From assembly GCA_947564765.1 (NCBI GenBank), contig CANODN010000037.1, positions 1 through 11,974 of the forward strand: a stretch of 11,974 nucleotides of DNA, given 5' to 3'. The DNA is from an uncultured Roseburia sp. (lineage in GTDB: Bacteria; Bacillota; Clostridia; Lachnospirales; Lachnospiraceae). Position numbers and translations under genes: made by a program. Below, in pieces: positions 1-6,096 of the stretch. The notes under the pieces were generated by a model. The model saw only the letters and a list, made by a program, of their open reading frames with translations. It had not been told where the DNA came from and ran no database searches. The first letter of the stretch is position 1. Each line of letters begins with the position of its first letter.

Positions 1-57
1 ATAGTCTAGACCATAGCCGACCACGAATTCATTTGGCACTTCAAAACCAACATATCT
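1..57 (-). pseudogene. hpt: Hypoxanthine phosphoribosyltransferase, internal/C-terminal fragment
   Basis: Reading the minus strand from about base 57 to the window edge gives YVGFEVPNEFVVGYGLDY without a stop. This closely matches the conserved region near the C-terminus of bacterial hypoxanthine-guanine phosphoribosyltransferase (purine salvage: hypoxanthine or guanine plus PRPP to IMP or GMP), in which VGYGLDY is a hallmark. The reading frame differs from that of the Maf gene just upstream, and the N-terminal three quarters of the enzyme, with its PRPP-binding loop, is absent. The match therefore begins abruptly inside both genes. The downstream end lies outside the window. The segment is short, but the motif is distinctive. 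Confidence 0.7.
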
Positions 58-908
58 GGCATAACCCCCGCCTGTACCAAGGGTTTAATCGCTGTATCCA
101 CAGCTATAATAAAAGATTTATTTTTTGCCCTTTTCAATTCTTTAATATTTTTATTGAGCGAGGGGCCTGCAGAAACTATGAATGCCGGAATGTCTGTAGG
201 TATCACACCAAAAAGCTGAAATGCCTTATATCCTGTTCTCACATATCTCACATTACTGTAAAAATTATCTGCCAGATTATTCCGAAAGAACATTTTTGTA
301 CCTAAACTCACATAATATGATTTTGCATTTTCCTTTAACAAATTTAAAAATTTTTCCACCTGTTCCAAACACAGTTCTACATAATTAGGCAATACAAAAT
401 ATTTCATCAAAGGCACTCTATCCCCTTGAAGCATAGTAGAAATCATTCTCTCCAGCCCTTTTTCATTAATACCCTCTACTATAAGTACAACCGTTCTATT
501 TCCAAACATTTTTTTGAAATCTGCCAATTGCAATTGCCTATAAAACACAGAAAAATTTGGCTCATATATTAAAATTTGTACGCTTTCATCTGCTACCTTA
601 TTTAGTTCTTCCAAATAATGCAGGTTACCCATCCCCAATATAAAGATTGGGGCATTCGGTATAATCTGGCCTAATACAGAGACTTGATTTATTGGATGTG
701 CTGCAGGGCTGCGCCTTCCTGCCAGATAAAGTGTCCTGCCATTTTTCTCTACTAATAATATTTTTTCTCCTGTAAACGCCAATTCTTCCTTAATACAAAG
801 TTCTTCTTTCTTCAACAAATCCTCGTATTTCTTTTCTATCTGCTGCGTAATGCCAGGAAAACGTTTTTCTAGCTCTTTAAGATTTCTATCCTTTTGGTTC
901 TCCGACAT
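6..908 (-). pseudogene. Maf-type motility accessory factor (DUF115 / MptE-like), 3' truncated
   Basis: Maf proteins (MptE-like domain, PF01973) are cytoplasmic proteins needed to transfer nonulosonic acids such as pseudaminic or legionaminic acid onto flagellin. Residues about 85-120 contain the Rossmann-like stretch IFILGMGNLHYLEEL and ILIYEPN of the N-terminal Maf domain. Residues about 240-285 hold the core motif FIVSAGPSLNKNI, followed by FIIAVDTAIKPLVQAGVMPD. Family members usually have around 600 residues. Here homology stops at about residue 285 and is followed by about 15 unrelated residues and a TAG, because the sequence switches into an hpt fragment. The ATG at 908 is preceded by GGAG at a 7-base spacing and overlaps the upstream gene by 23 bases, suggesting translational coupling. 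Even without the junction the gene would be incomplete, since the SIS-like C-terminal half is missing. The family assignment is firm; sugar and acceptor specificity cannot be read from the sequence. Confidence 0.85.
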
Positions 909-1227
909 AAGAGTTCTCCTTTTCCTTGAAATATTCCTCTGACAAAAACATTTCCAAATACCCAGCTACCCCCTGTTCCATGGCATCCATCATCAAAACA
1001 TTGTCTCCCTCACGAATTGCTGTTTCACAATCTTTTAATATATCTGCCAGATTTTGATACACTCCCTCTTCCATTCCTGGAAAATTATCTAAAAACCATT
1101 GCACAAATTCTTGTATCTGTGGAATAAGATCCTGACAATTCTGCACATAAGTGTTATTCCTATAATACGTGGCTTGAAATCCTAGAAAGCTTATGTTTTC
1201 ATAGAGTTCCTTTATTTTTTCCTCCAT
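886..1227 (-). CDS. Small helical protein of the flagellin-Maf region, function unknown
   Basis: This gene encodes 113 residues that appear almost entirely alpha-helical and acidic, with no signal peptide, membrane segment or zinc motif. I do not recognise a named family. The C-terminal part (ILKDCETAIREGDNVLMMDAME, residues ~63-84, then GYLEMFL) resembles, from memory, small helical proteins encoded beside maf genes in Firmicutes; this is inference. The ATG at 1227 is chosen because AGAGG lies 5-6 bases upstream; the open frame extends into the flagellin gene, but that part is an antisense-free shadow without a ribosome site. The stop overlaps the start of maf by 23 bases, so the two are probably co-translated. 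The start lies only 16 bases beyond the flagellin terminator, with no visible promoter between, so expression probably depends on read-through. It may be a partner or chaperone for Maf-dependent flagellin modification. Confidence 0.7.
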   Translation of the reverse strand: MEEKIKELYENISFLGFQATYYRNNTYVQNCQDLIPQIQEFVQWFLDNFPGMEEGVYQNLADILKDCETAIREGDNVLMMDAMEQGVAGYLEMFLSEEYFKEKENSYVGEPKG

Positions 1228-1243
1228 CCATTCCTCTTTTCTT

Positions 1244-1271
1244 AAAAAAAACCAGCCGAAGCTGGTTTTTT
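1244..1271 (-). terminator. Rho-independent terminator of the flagellin gene
   Basis: On the minus strand, CCAGC and GCTGG pair around the very stable tetraloop TTCG. Six A bases precede the stem and eight T bases follow it, so A-U pairs can lengthen the stem to about 11 bp. It lies 17 bases past the flagellin stop codon. The symmetric A and T tracts mean it could also work on the plus strand, but no plus-strand gene is seen. Confidence 0.93.
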
Positions 1272-1288
1272 CTATATTAAACTTAGTT

Positions 1289-2107
1289 CTACTGTAAAAG
1301 TGACAATACACCCTGTGTTGCTTGGTTACCCTGTGCCAGCATAGCTTGGCCTGCTTGTGCCAAAATCTGGTTCTTGCTGTATTCCACCATTTCAGAAGCC
1401 ATATCTGTATCACGGATACGGGATTCTGCTGCCTGAGTATTCTCTGCTGCCACATCCAAGTTAGCAATTGTATGCTCTAATCTGTTCTGGATTGCACCGA
1501 GTTTAGAACGCTGAGAGGATACCTTAGACAAAGCGCCTGCGATAGCGGAGATTGCCTTACCAGCTTTGGAGAAGCTTCCAATGCTTACCTTTCCTCTTGC
1601 TACACCGATTGTGCTTGCATTCATATTGCCAATGGTAATCGCAATTTTCTGTCCGGAAAGAGCACCAACCTGAAGATTCTTGTTGGAGAAGGTTCCGTCT
1701 AACAGATTCATTGTATTGAACTGTGTAGTAGACTGGATTCTGTCGATCTCAGATACTAACTGATTGATCTCATCCTGAAGTGCTCCTCTGTCAGCTGTGG
1801 TATTCGGATCGTTTGCTGCCTGAACAGCTAACTCGTTCATACGCTGTAAGATAGAATGTACTTCGTTTAAAGCACCTTCAGCTGTCTGAACTAAAGAAAT
1901 ACCATCCTGTGCGTTTGTTGAAGCTCTTGTCAATCCACGAACCTGGCTTCTCATTTTCTCGGAAATTGCCAATCCTGCTGCATCATCTGCTGCACGGTTA
2001 ATTCTGTAACCAGAAGATAATTTCTCAGATGATTTTGCCTGCTGTCCTGTGATAATGCCTAACTGTCTGTTAGAGTTCATTGCTGTAAGATTGTGTTGTA
2101 CTACCAT
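1289..2107 (-). CDS. hag: Flagellin (short, D0-D1 type)
   Basis: This is the filament subunit, exported through the flagellar type III apparatus and polymerised under the FliD cap. The protein has 272 residues. N-terminal D0/D1 (about 1-140) includes SSGYRINRAADDAAGLAI and QRMNELAVQAAND; C-terminal D0/D1 (about 190-272) includes LGAIQNRLEHTIANL and ends QATQGVLSLLQ. Only a short linker separates them, so there is no D2/D3 outer domain, as in compact Firmicutes flagellins such as Bacillus Hag. The start is the ATG at 2107 (MVVQHNLTAMNS), with AAGGAGG at 2116-2122; the longer open frame to 2149 adds 14 residues foreign to flagellins. It is preceded by its own sigma-28-type promoter and a structured leader, and followed by a strong terminator, so it is a monocistronic, highly expressed unit. 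FliS, FliW, CsrA and Maf are all encoded nearby. Confidence 0.97.
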   Translation of the reverse strand: MVVQHNLTAMNSNRQLGIITGQQAKSSEKLSSGYRINRAADDAAGLAISEKMRSQVRGLTRASTNAQDGISLVQTAEGALNEVHSILQRMNELAVQAANDPNTTADRGALQDEINQLVSEIDRIQSTTQFNTMNLLDGTFSNKNLQVGALSGQKIAITIGNMNASTIGVARGKVSIGSFSKAGKAISAIAGALSKVSSQRSKLGAIQNRLEHTIANLDVAAENTQAAESRIRDTDMASEMVEYSKNQILAQAGQAMLAQGNQATQGVLSLLQ

Positions 2108-2130
2108 ATTATTTTCCTCCTTGAATATAC

Positions 2131-2148
2131 TGCAGCTTCCCTGCTGCA
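2131..2148 (-). promoter_or_regulatory. Putative CsrA-binding hairpin in the flagellin leader
   Basis: The minus-strand RNA folds TGCAGC-AGGGAA-GCTGCA: a perfect 6-bp stem closing the hexaloop AGGGAA. CsrA is known to bind GGA in hexaloops of the form ARGGAN. The hairpin ends 8 bases before the AAGGAGGA ribosome site (2115-2122), which itself carries GGA motifs. Bacillus subtilis hag has an analogous pair of CsrA sites, one upstream and one on the Shine-Dalgarno, and fliW and csrA are encoded in this same locus. Binding is inferred, not shown. Confidence 0.6.
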
Positions 2149-2166
2149 AAACTTGTTTTTTTGCAG
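2144..2166 (-). promoter_or_regulatory. Alternative leader hairpin competing with the CsrA-type hairpin
   Basis: On the minus strand CTGCAAAA (2166-2159) pairs perfectly with TTTTGCAG (2151-2144) around a 7-base loop. The 3' arm uses bases 2144-2148, which also form the 5' arm of the neighbouring AGGGAA hairpin. The two structures are therefore mutually exclusive, a layout that could act as a switch. A functional role is inferred. Confidence 0.4.
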
Positions 2167-2210
2167 ATGCGCCTCTTCCTGGCCGTACGCTCCATTCGGA
2201 TTTGCATTCT

Positions 2211-2239
2211 CAAGTAACAATTGTTATCTTGTTTACTTG
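2211..2239 (-). promoter_or_regulatory. Hairpin at the predicted 5' end of the flagellin mRNA
   Basis: CAAGTAAACAA pairs with TTGTTACTTG with a single bulged A, beginning within one or two bases of the transcription start predicted from the sigma-28-type promoter. A 5'-terminal stem of this kind can protect a transcript from 5'-end-dependent decay, which would suit an abundant flagellin mRNA. The role is inferred. Confidence 0.4.
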
Positions 2240-2245
2240 TAATAT

Positions 2246-2272
2246 ATATCGGACCAATGTCTCGATACTTTA
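2246..2272 (-). promoter_or_regulatory. Sigma-28 (SigD/FliA-type) promoter of flagellin
   Basis: On the minus strand TAAA (2272-2269), a 15-base spacer and TCCGATAT (2253-2246) match the flagellar sigma consensus TAAA-N15-GCCGATAT in all but one base. The predicted start of transcription is near 2240, giving a leader of about 130 bases. Flagellin genes are the classical late sigma-28 target. Confidence 0.88.
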
Positions 2273-2276
2273 TAGT

Positions 2277-2315
2277 AAAAAGTAAAAATTTTTTATTTTT
2301 TTTATTTTACTTTTT
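2277..2315 (-). terminator. AT-only hairpin, probable weak terminator of the flaG-fliD-fliS operon
   Basis: On the minus strand AAAAAGTAAAA (2315-2305) pairs with TTTTACTTTTT (2287-2277) around an A/T-rich loop of about 17 bases. The 5' arm contains the stop codon of the FliT/FlgN-like gene, and the 3' arm supplies T tracts. There is only one G-C pair per arm, so termination would be weak. It ends 4 bases before the -35 box of the flagellin promoter. Confidence 0.4.
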
Positions 2316-2783
2316 ATTATCGATTACCTGCGCAGAATAACTTTTCTGCCGCATCATATTCTGATAATACTGATGAACCACCTTCTGGCTGTTGCGGACG
2401 CCTTTCACCTGCTCCCGCACTTCGGCAAATTTACGGTCTGCGTCTTCTTTATTTCTGGCTTCCTGCGTCTGAATCGTATTTGTCTTTTCAGTAATCTCTT
2501 TAATCAGCGCCTGCATTTTTTTGATCTCGTCTGCATACTGCGCCCTGTTTTCATTGAGATTATCCCGAATGCGTGCAAAAAGCTCTTCAAAGCCATCGTC
2601 TAACAGGTTTAGCTGTTCTACGAATCCGGCTTTATTGTCCATATTCTTTTCAAAATCCTCCGGCAGGAGATTCGGATCCTGCAGTAAAAGTTTCTGCTGA
2701 CGGTTTAATTCTATAATTCGATCCAGAATGCCCCGTTTCTTTTCCAGGCTTTCCAGCATGATATTAATATAGCTTGTTTCCAT
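2307..2783 (-). CDS. FliT/FlgN-like flagellar export chaperone
   Basis: A 158-residue, charged, wholly helical protein with two predicted long helices (about 1-95 and 95-145) and no membrane segment. The pattern of LL at ~33 and DNKAGFVEQLNLLDDGFEELF (about 49-69) is reminiscent of FlgN/FliT-type chaperones, whose long helices bind the C-terminal helices of FlgK/FlgL or FliD before export. Position last in flaG-fliD-fliS-X is the classical fliT position. The start at 2783 (METSYINIM) is preferred because AGGAG then sits 6 bases upstream; the alternative ATG at 2789 touches the AGGAG itself. The spacing after fliS is 24 bases. Sequence similarity to either chaperone family is weak, so the class is supported mainly by position, size and helicity. 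Confidence 0.65.
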   Translation of the reverse strand: METSYINIMLESLEKKRGILDRIIELNRQQKLLLQDPNLLPEDFEKNMDNKAGFVEQLNLLDDGFEELFARIRDNLNENRAQYADEIKKMQALIKEITEKTNTIQTQEARNKEDADRKFAEVREQVKGVRNSQKVVHQYYQNMMRQKSYSAQVIDNKK

Positions 2784-2807
2784 ATTCATCTCCTGTGATT
2801 GAACGCA

Positions 2808-3194
2808 TTATTTCATACCGGCTCCTCCGGCCCTTTTCATAACTTCCTTCCATGTATCCCGCATTGTTCGAAGATGCTCCAGGACTTCTTCTAAAATTTC
2901 TTTGTCCTTGTGGATGTTTGCTTCTACCAGCCTTTGATGAAGATATGCATAGACATTTTCAAAATCCTTAGATACCGGATATTTCGGATTCAAAGTCGCC
3001 CGAAATTCTTCAATGATCCTTTCCACTTTTACGATATTGTTATTCGCTTTGGGAATATCTTTTTTCTCAATCGCATCCACTGCCATATTACAGAACTTAA
3101 TGGCGCCTTCATAAAGCATAAGCGTCAGTTCCGCCGGCGTCGCCGTCATGATTCTGTTATTTGCATATGCCGCATATCCCTGTCTGTTTGTCAT
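2808..3194 (-). CDS. fliS: Flagellar export chaperone FliS
   Basis: FliS binds the disordered C-terminus of flagellin in the cytoplasm, preventing early polymerisation and guiding it to the export gate; in Bacillus it also influences the FliW-CsrA switch by sharing flagellin. The 128-residue protein begins MTNRQGYAAYANNRIMTATP and carries the family signature PAELTLMLYEGAIKFCNMAVDAI (about residues 19-41), then the usual four-helix pattern ending in EVLEHLRTMRDTWKEVM. Length is normal for the family. The ATG at 3194 has GGAGG at a 7-base spacing; the open frame further upstream encodes no FliS-like residues. It lies 101 bases after fliD, a gap that holds a strong RNA hairpin. Confidence 0.96.
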   Translation of the reverse strand: MTNRQGYAAYANNRIMTATPAELTLMLYEGAIKFCNMAVDAIEKKDIPKANNNIVKVERIIEEFRATLNPKYPVSKDFENVYAYLHQRLVEANIHKDKEILEEVLEHLRTMRDTWKEVMKRAGGAGMK

Positions 3195-3238
3195 TGTATA
3201 ACCTCCCTGTTGTGAATGACTGTAGAATATACCCGTTC

Positions 3239-3271
3239 TTCCGGACTTTGCAACCAGTGCAAAGCCCGGAA
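3239..3271 (-). promoter_or_regulatory. Strong intergenic RNA hairpin between fliD and fliS
   Basis: In the minus-strand RNA, UUCCGG-G-CUUUGCA pairs with UGCAAAG-U-CCGGAA through 13 Watson-Crick pairs and one G-U pair around the loop CUGGU. On the plus strand the wobble becomes an A-C mismatch, so the stem is best in the sense transcript. No T tract follows, so it is not a standard intrinsic terminator. It may be a processing site, an mRNA stabiliser for upstream fliD, or a partial attenuator. Confidence 0.6.
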
Positions 3272-3295
3272 CCAATAGTTATGAACAATATCCGA

Positions 3296-5575
3296 TCAGC
3301 CTCCGAATAAGCTTGCAAGATAAGACTGCTGACTCTGTAGTGTGGCAAGGGCAGATTCCATTGCTGCAAATTTTCTGTAATAAGAATCCTCTATCTTCTG
3401 CAGCTTCTCTTCCCACTTACTGATCGTCTTTGTATAGTCACTGTATTCTCTTGCCATTTCTTTGTCATTGTATACGACATTGAAACTGCTTAAGGTTGTA
3501 GAACTCATTTTCTTATTAATTGTATTATATACACCGCTGGTAAGCTGTTTCATAAACTCAACAACTGCATCCGGATCGGAATTCAGCGCTGCCATCAGCT
3601 TATCTGTATTACCTGAAGTCAATGCATCGTCTGTATCCCCATCAATATGGAACGCATTCTGCTCATTGTCTGCCGAATTCAAAATTCCAAGGGTATGGAT
3701 ACCGAAACTGGAAAGGCTGTAATTCTTTCCATTGATATTATAAGATTTCAGCATTGCAGATGACATACCGTTTAAAAGACTTCCTAATGTGTCATCCCGG
3801 CGGAGCAGAGAATCTTTGATCTTCTTCTCCCATTCTTCAACCTCTGAATCACTCAATGCAGCTTTTTCTTCACTTGTTAACGGTTCATAGCCTTTGGCTG
3901 TACCGGCATTGTACAGCTTTGTCATTTCATTAATCAGTTCGTTATAATCTTTTAAAATGCCCTTGATCTTATCGTAAAGGCCCTGGGTATTATTGGCGAT
4001 GGTTACGGTGATCTCTTCATTTCCCGTCTCAGCCAGTGCATTAATCGTCAGACCATTTACCGTCAGCTGATTGGTTGTGGACACATAAGATGCGCCGTTT
4101 ACCTCAATCAGAGCATCCTGACCGTCCACACGGGTTGCTCCCTTACTGTATTCCGGCACAATAGTTCCGTTTAAAACGCCTACTGCATTTGTGATCTTTG
4201 CCGTTACATTCTCTGCCGTAAAGGATGCATTATCCAGCAGTGCATGATCGCTCAATGTTGTCTGCGCCGCATTGATTTCATCCTGCAGATCGTTGACAAG
4301 AGTATCTAAGGTACCATTCTGATATGCCGTCTGAACCGCTGTAATCTGATCGGCATTTGCCTGTACGCCGTTTTCATCTGCCGCTTCATATGCCGCTATT
4401 GTCGTAAGTCCGTTTTTATATGCATTTACCTGGCTTTCGTCTACAACTGTTTCGATTACTTTCGTGCCGTCTGCATTTGTCTTTTCTTCTTCTTTGGTAA
4501 ATCCTGCTTTTTTCTCAACATCCTGCAATCTGGAAGATGCATCTGTTAGTGTAATGCCTTTCTCATCCAATTGCTGCTGGTTAAATGTTTCTTTGTTCTC
4601 TCCCCTGCTTGTATATGTACCGTCTTTTAATTTGTCATAGAGATTTCCATCTGCATCGATATATACATTTGTTAAGTTCTTTTCCTTCAGCAGTGTATGC
4701 AGATCATCTTTCTCCTGGGCCGAAAGCTTGGAAAGATTATTTTGTTCTGCATCCTTTACCGTCTTATAAGCATTGGCATACTTCATCTCTGCCGAATTGT
4801 TCGTGATCGTTGCAGGCGCTTTGCGCACTTCTTCCAGAATTGATGCAATCCTGCTCTCCGTTGCTGCAGCATCGTAATTACCGGATACATCATATACCGC
4901 ATAAGCTTCCCACTTATTATACATCTCCGTATCTGCCTTGGATGCCACGCTAAGCCCCAGCTTATTCAAAGCCGCTGCACCGTCTGCATCGCTTCCTGTC
5001 AGAGAGAAATCGCTGTCCTTGCCGGTTTTTGCAGATGCTACATAAATGCGGTGATGGGTTGCATCATAGCTGGCTTTTACGCCTGCACTGTTTAAGGATT
5101 TTACAAAATCGGACACTGTCGTATCGCCATTCACTGCGATATCCGTCGTCTTGCCGCCTACATTGACACTGATCGTGCCGTCGCCGCCGGTATAACCCAA
5201 ATCGGACAGCTTGCTGCTGTCTGTCGTTTTGCTTCCCAGATCAGCGCCTGTCAGATAACCGCTCCTTGCAACATCAACGATTTTTACGGAATAGCTTCCG
5301 TTGATTGCCGAAGAAGATGCACTGACGGTTGCTTTTGTGGAATCAGAAACGGTAGCTGTTCTGATATTATACGCTGCGGAATATCTTAAGCTGGTCAGCT
5401 TACTGTAAAAAGATGAAATTTTACTGTTTAAAGACTTCCATGCATCCTGTTTCCAAGACAGCTTCGTCTGTGCCTTTGTGTATTTCTGCGTTTTCATACG
5501 ATATGCGGACACCAGTTCTGAAACTAACGCTTCGGTATCCAATCCTGAATTCATTCCTGTGATTCTAACGGGCAT
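3296..5575 (-). CDS. fliD: Filament cap protein FliD (HAP2), long form
   Basis: FliD caps the growing filament and folds exported flagellin into place. Residues 1-105 form the FliD N-terminal domain (MPVRITGMNSGLDTEALVSE). Residues about 110-210 are beta-rich. Residues about 480-745 form the FliD C-terminal domain with EITVTIANNTQGLYDKIKG and NELINEMTKLY, ending in a coiled tail before SYLASLFGG. At 759 residues it is far longer than the roughly 450-550 of many FliD proteins. The excess is a hydrophilic, helix-prone, alanine- and glutamate-rich insertion at about 212-460. The ATG at 5575 is 11 bases after flaG, with AGGAGG upstream. The caps of different species vary in the exposed middle domain, which can bind mucus or host surfaces; adhesion here is only a possibility. 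Confidence 0.96.
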   Translation of the reverse strand: MPVRITGMNSGLDTEALVSELVSAYRMKTQKYTKAQTKLSWKQDAWKSLNSKISSFYSKLTSLRYSAAYNIRTATVSDSTKATVSASSSAINGSYSVKIVDVARSGYLTGADLGSKTTDSSKLSDLGYTGGDGTISVNVGGKTTDIAVNGDTTVSDFVKSLNSAGVKASYDATHHRIYVASAKTGKDSDFSLTGSDADGAAALNKLGLSVASKADTEMYNKWEAYAVYDVSGNYDAAATESRIASILEEVRKAPATITNNSAEMKYANAYKTVKDAEQNNLSKLSAQEKDDLHTLLKEKNLTNVYIDADGNLYDKLKDGTYTSRGENKETFNQQQLDEKGITLTDASSRLQDVEKKAGFTKEEEKTNADGTKVIETVVDESQVNAYKNGLTTIAAYEAADENGVQANADQITAVQTAYQNGTLDTLVNDLQDEINAAQTTLSDHALLDNASFTAENVTAKITNAVGVLNGTIVPEYSKGATRVDGQDALIEVNGASYVSTTNQLTVNGLTINALAETGNEEITVTIANNTQGLYDKIKGILKDYNELINEMTKLYNAGTAKGYEPLTSEEKAALSDSEVEEWEKKIKDSLLRRDDTLGSLLNGMSSAMLKSYNINGKNYSLSSFGIHTLGILNSADNEQNAFHIDGDTDDALTSGNTDKLMAALNSDPDAVVEFMKQLTSGVYNTINKKMSSTTLSSFNVVYNDKEMAREYSDYTKTISKWEEKLQKIEDSYYRKFAAMESALATLQSQQSYLASLFGG

Positions 5576-5586
5576 GTGATTTCCTC

Positions 5587-6018
5587 CTATCTCTTTTCAT
5601 CTACCATAAGTCCTGCCATTTCCCATACCTTGGCAATCATATCCAGTGTTTTCTCCGGCGGATATTCTTTAAGGACTTCTTTGGTATCCTTGTCAATAAT
5701 TTTAATCGTGATTCGATTTGTTCCGTCATGAACTCCAAAAACAGCTTCGGAATTCCGGGAATTCCTTCTGATCTCTTCTGCTGCCTTCTTCAAAGCCTCT
5801 GTTCCTGCACCCTTTGTACTGTTGCTTTTGCTGCTGTTTCCGTTGTCGTTTTGCGCCAAAGTATCTTCTGAAATTACGGTTGGCTCTGCATTTTTCTCAA
5901 CGGATACAGCTTCTGTCACGACACCTGCTGATTTCTCAGGCGCCTCTTTTGCCGTTTCTGCTCCTGACACGCTTCCTTGATATGCCATTTGCGGATTTGA
6001 AATTGATTGAATCGCCAT
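5587..6018 (-). CDS. flaG: Flagellar protein FlaG
   Basis: FlaG is a small filament-associated protein, often next to fliD, that affects filament length in several species. The 143-residue product has a disordered, Ser/Glu/Asn-rich N-terminal half (1-80) and a conserved C-terminal domain: VHDGTNRITIKIIDKDT (about 95-111), EVLKEYPPEKTLDMIAKV and a final amphipathic helix. The pattern I-P-x-E-K matches the family core, where YPPEK replaces the usual IPPEE. The ATG at 6018 has GGAGG at about 9 bases. That site can sit in the loop of a small hairpin, described separately. It is the first gene after a sigma-28-type promoter and is followed directly by fliD. Confidence 0.93.
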   Translation of the reverse strand: MAIQSISNPQMAYQGSVSGAETAKEAPEKSAGVVTEAVSVEKNAEPTVISEDTLAQNDNGNSSKSNSTKGAGTEALKKAAEEIRRNSRNSEAVFGVHDGTNRITIKIIDKDTKEVLKEYPPEKTLDMIAKVWEMAGLMVDEKR

Positions 6019-6022
6019 CTCT

Positions 6023-6040
6023 AACCACCTCCGTGTGATT
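6023..6040 (-). promoter_or_regulatory. Putative CsrA-binding hairpin covering the flaG ribosome-binding site
   Basis: The minus-strand RNA can fold AAUCAC-ACGGAG-GUGGUU: five Watson-Crick pairs plus one G-U pair close the hexaloop ACGGAG, which fits the ANGGAN loop recognised by CsrA. The loop and the 3' arm contain most of the GGAGG Shine-Dalgarno of flaG, so a bound protein, or the fold itself, would hinder initiation. csrA is the gene immediately upstream. Inference from structure and context. Confidence 0.5.
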
Positions 6041-6096
6041 GTACCGAAACACTCCCTTTTAGAAGCATTTATTGTTTATCTACGTATTTTATATCT

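Noticed and set aside
1289..2149. Flagellin start at 2149
   Set aside because: The 14 extra residues are unlike flagellins, and they overlap the leader hairpins and ribosome site that serve the ATG at 2107.
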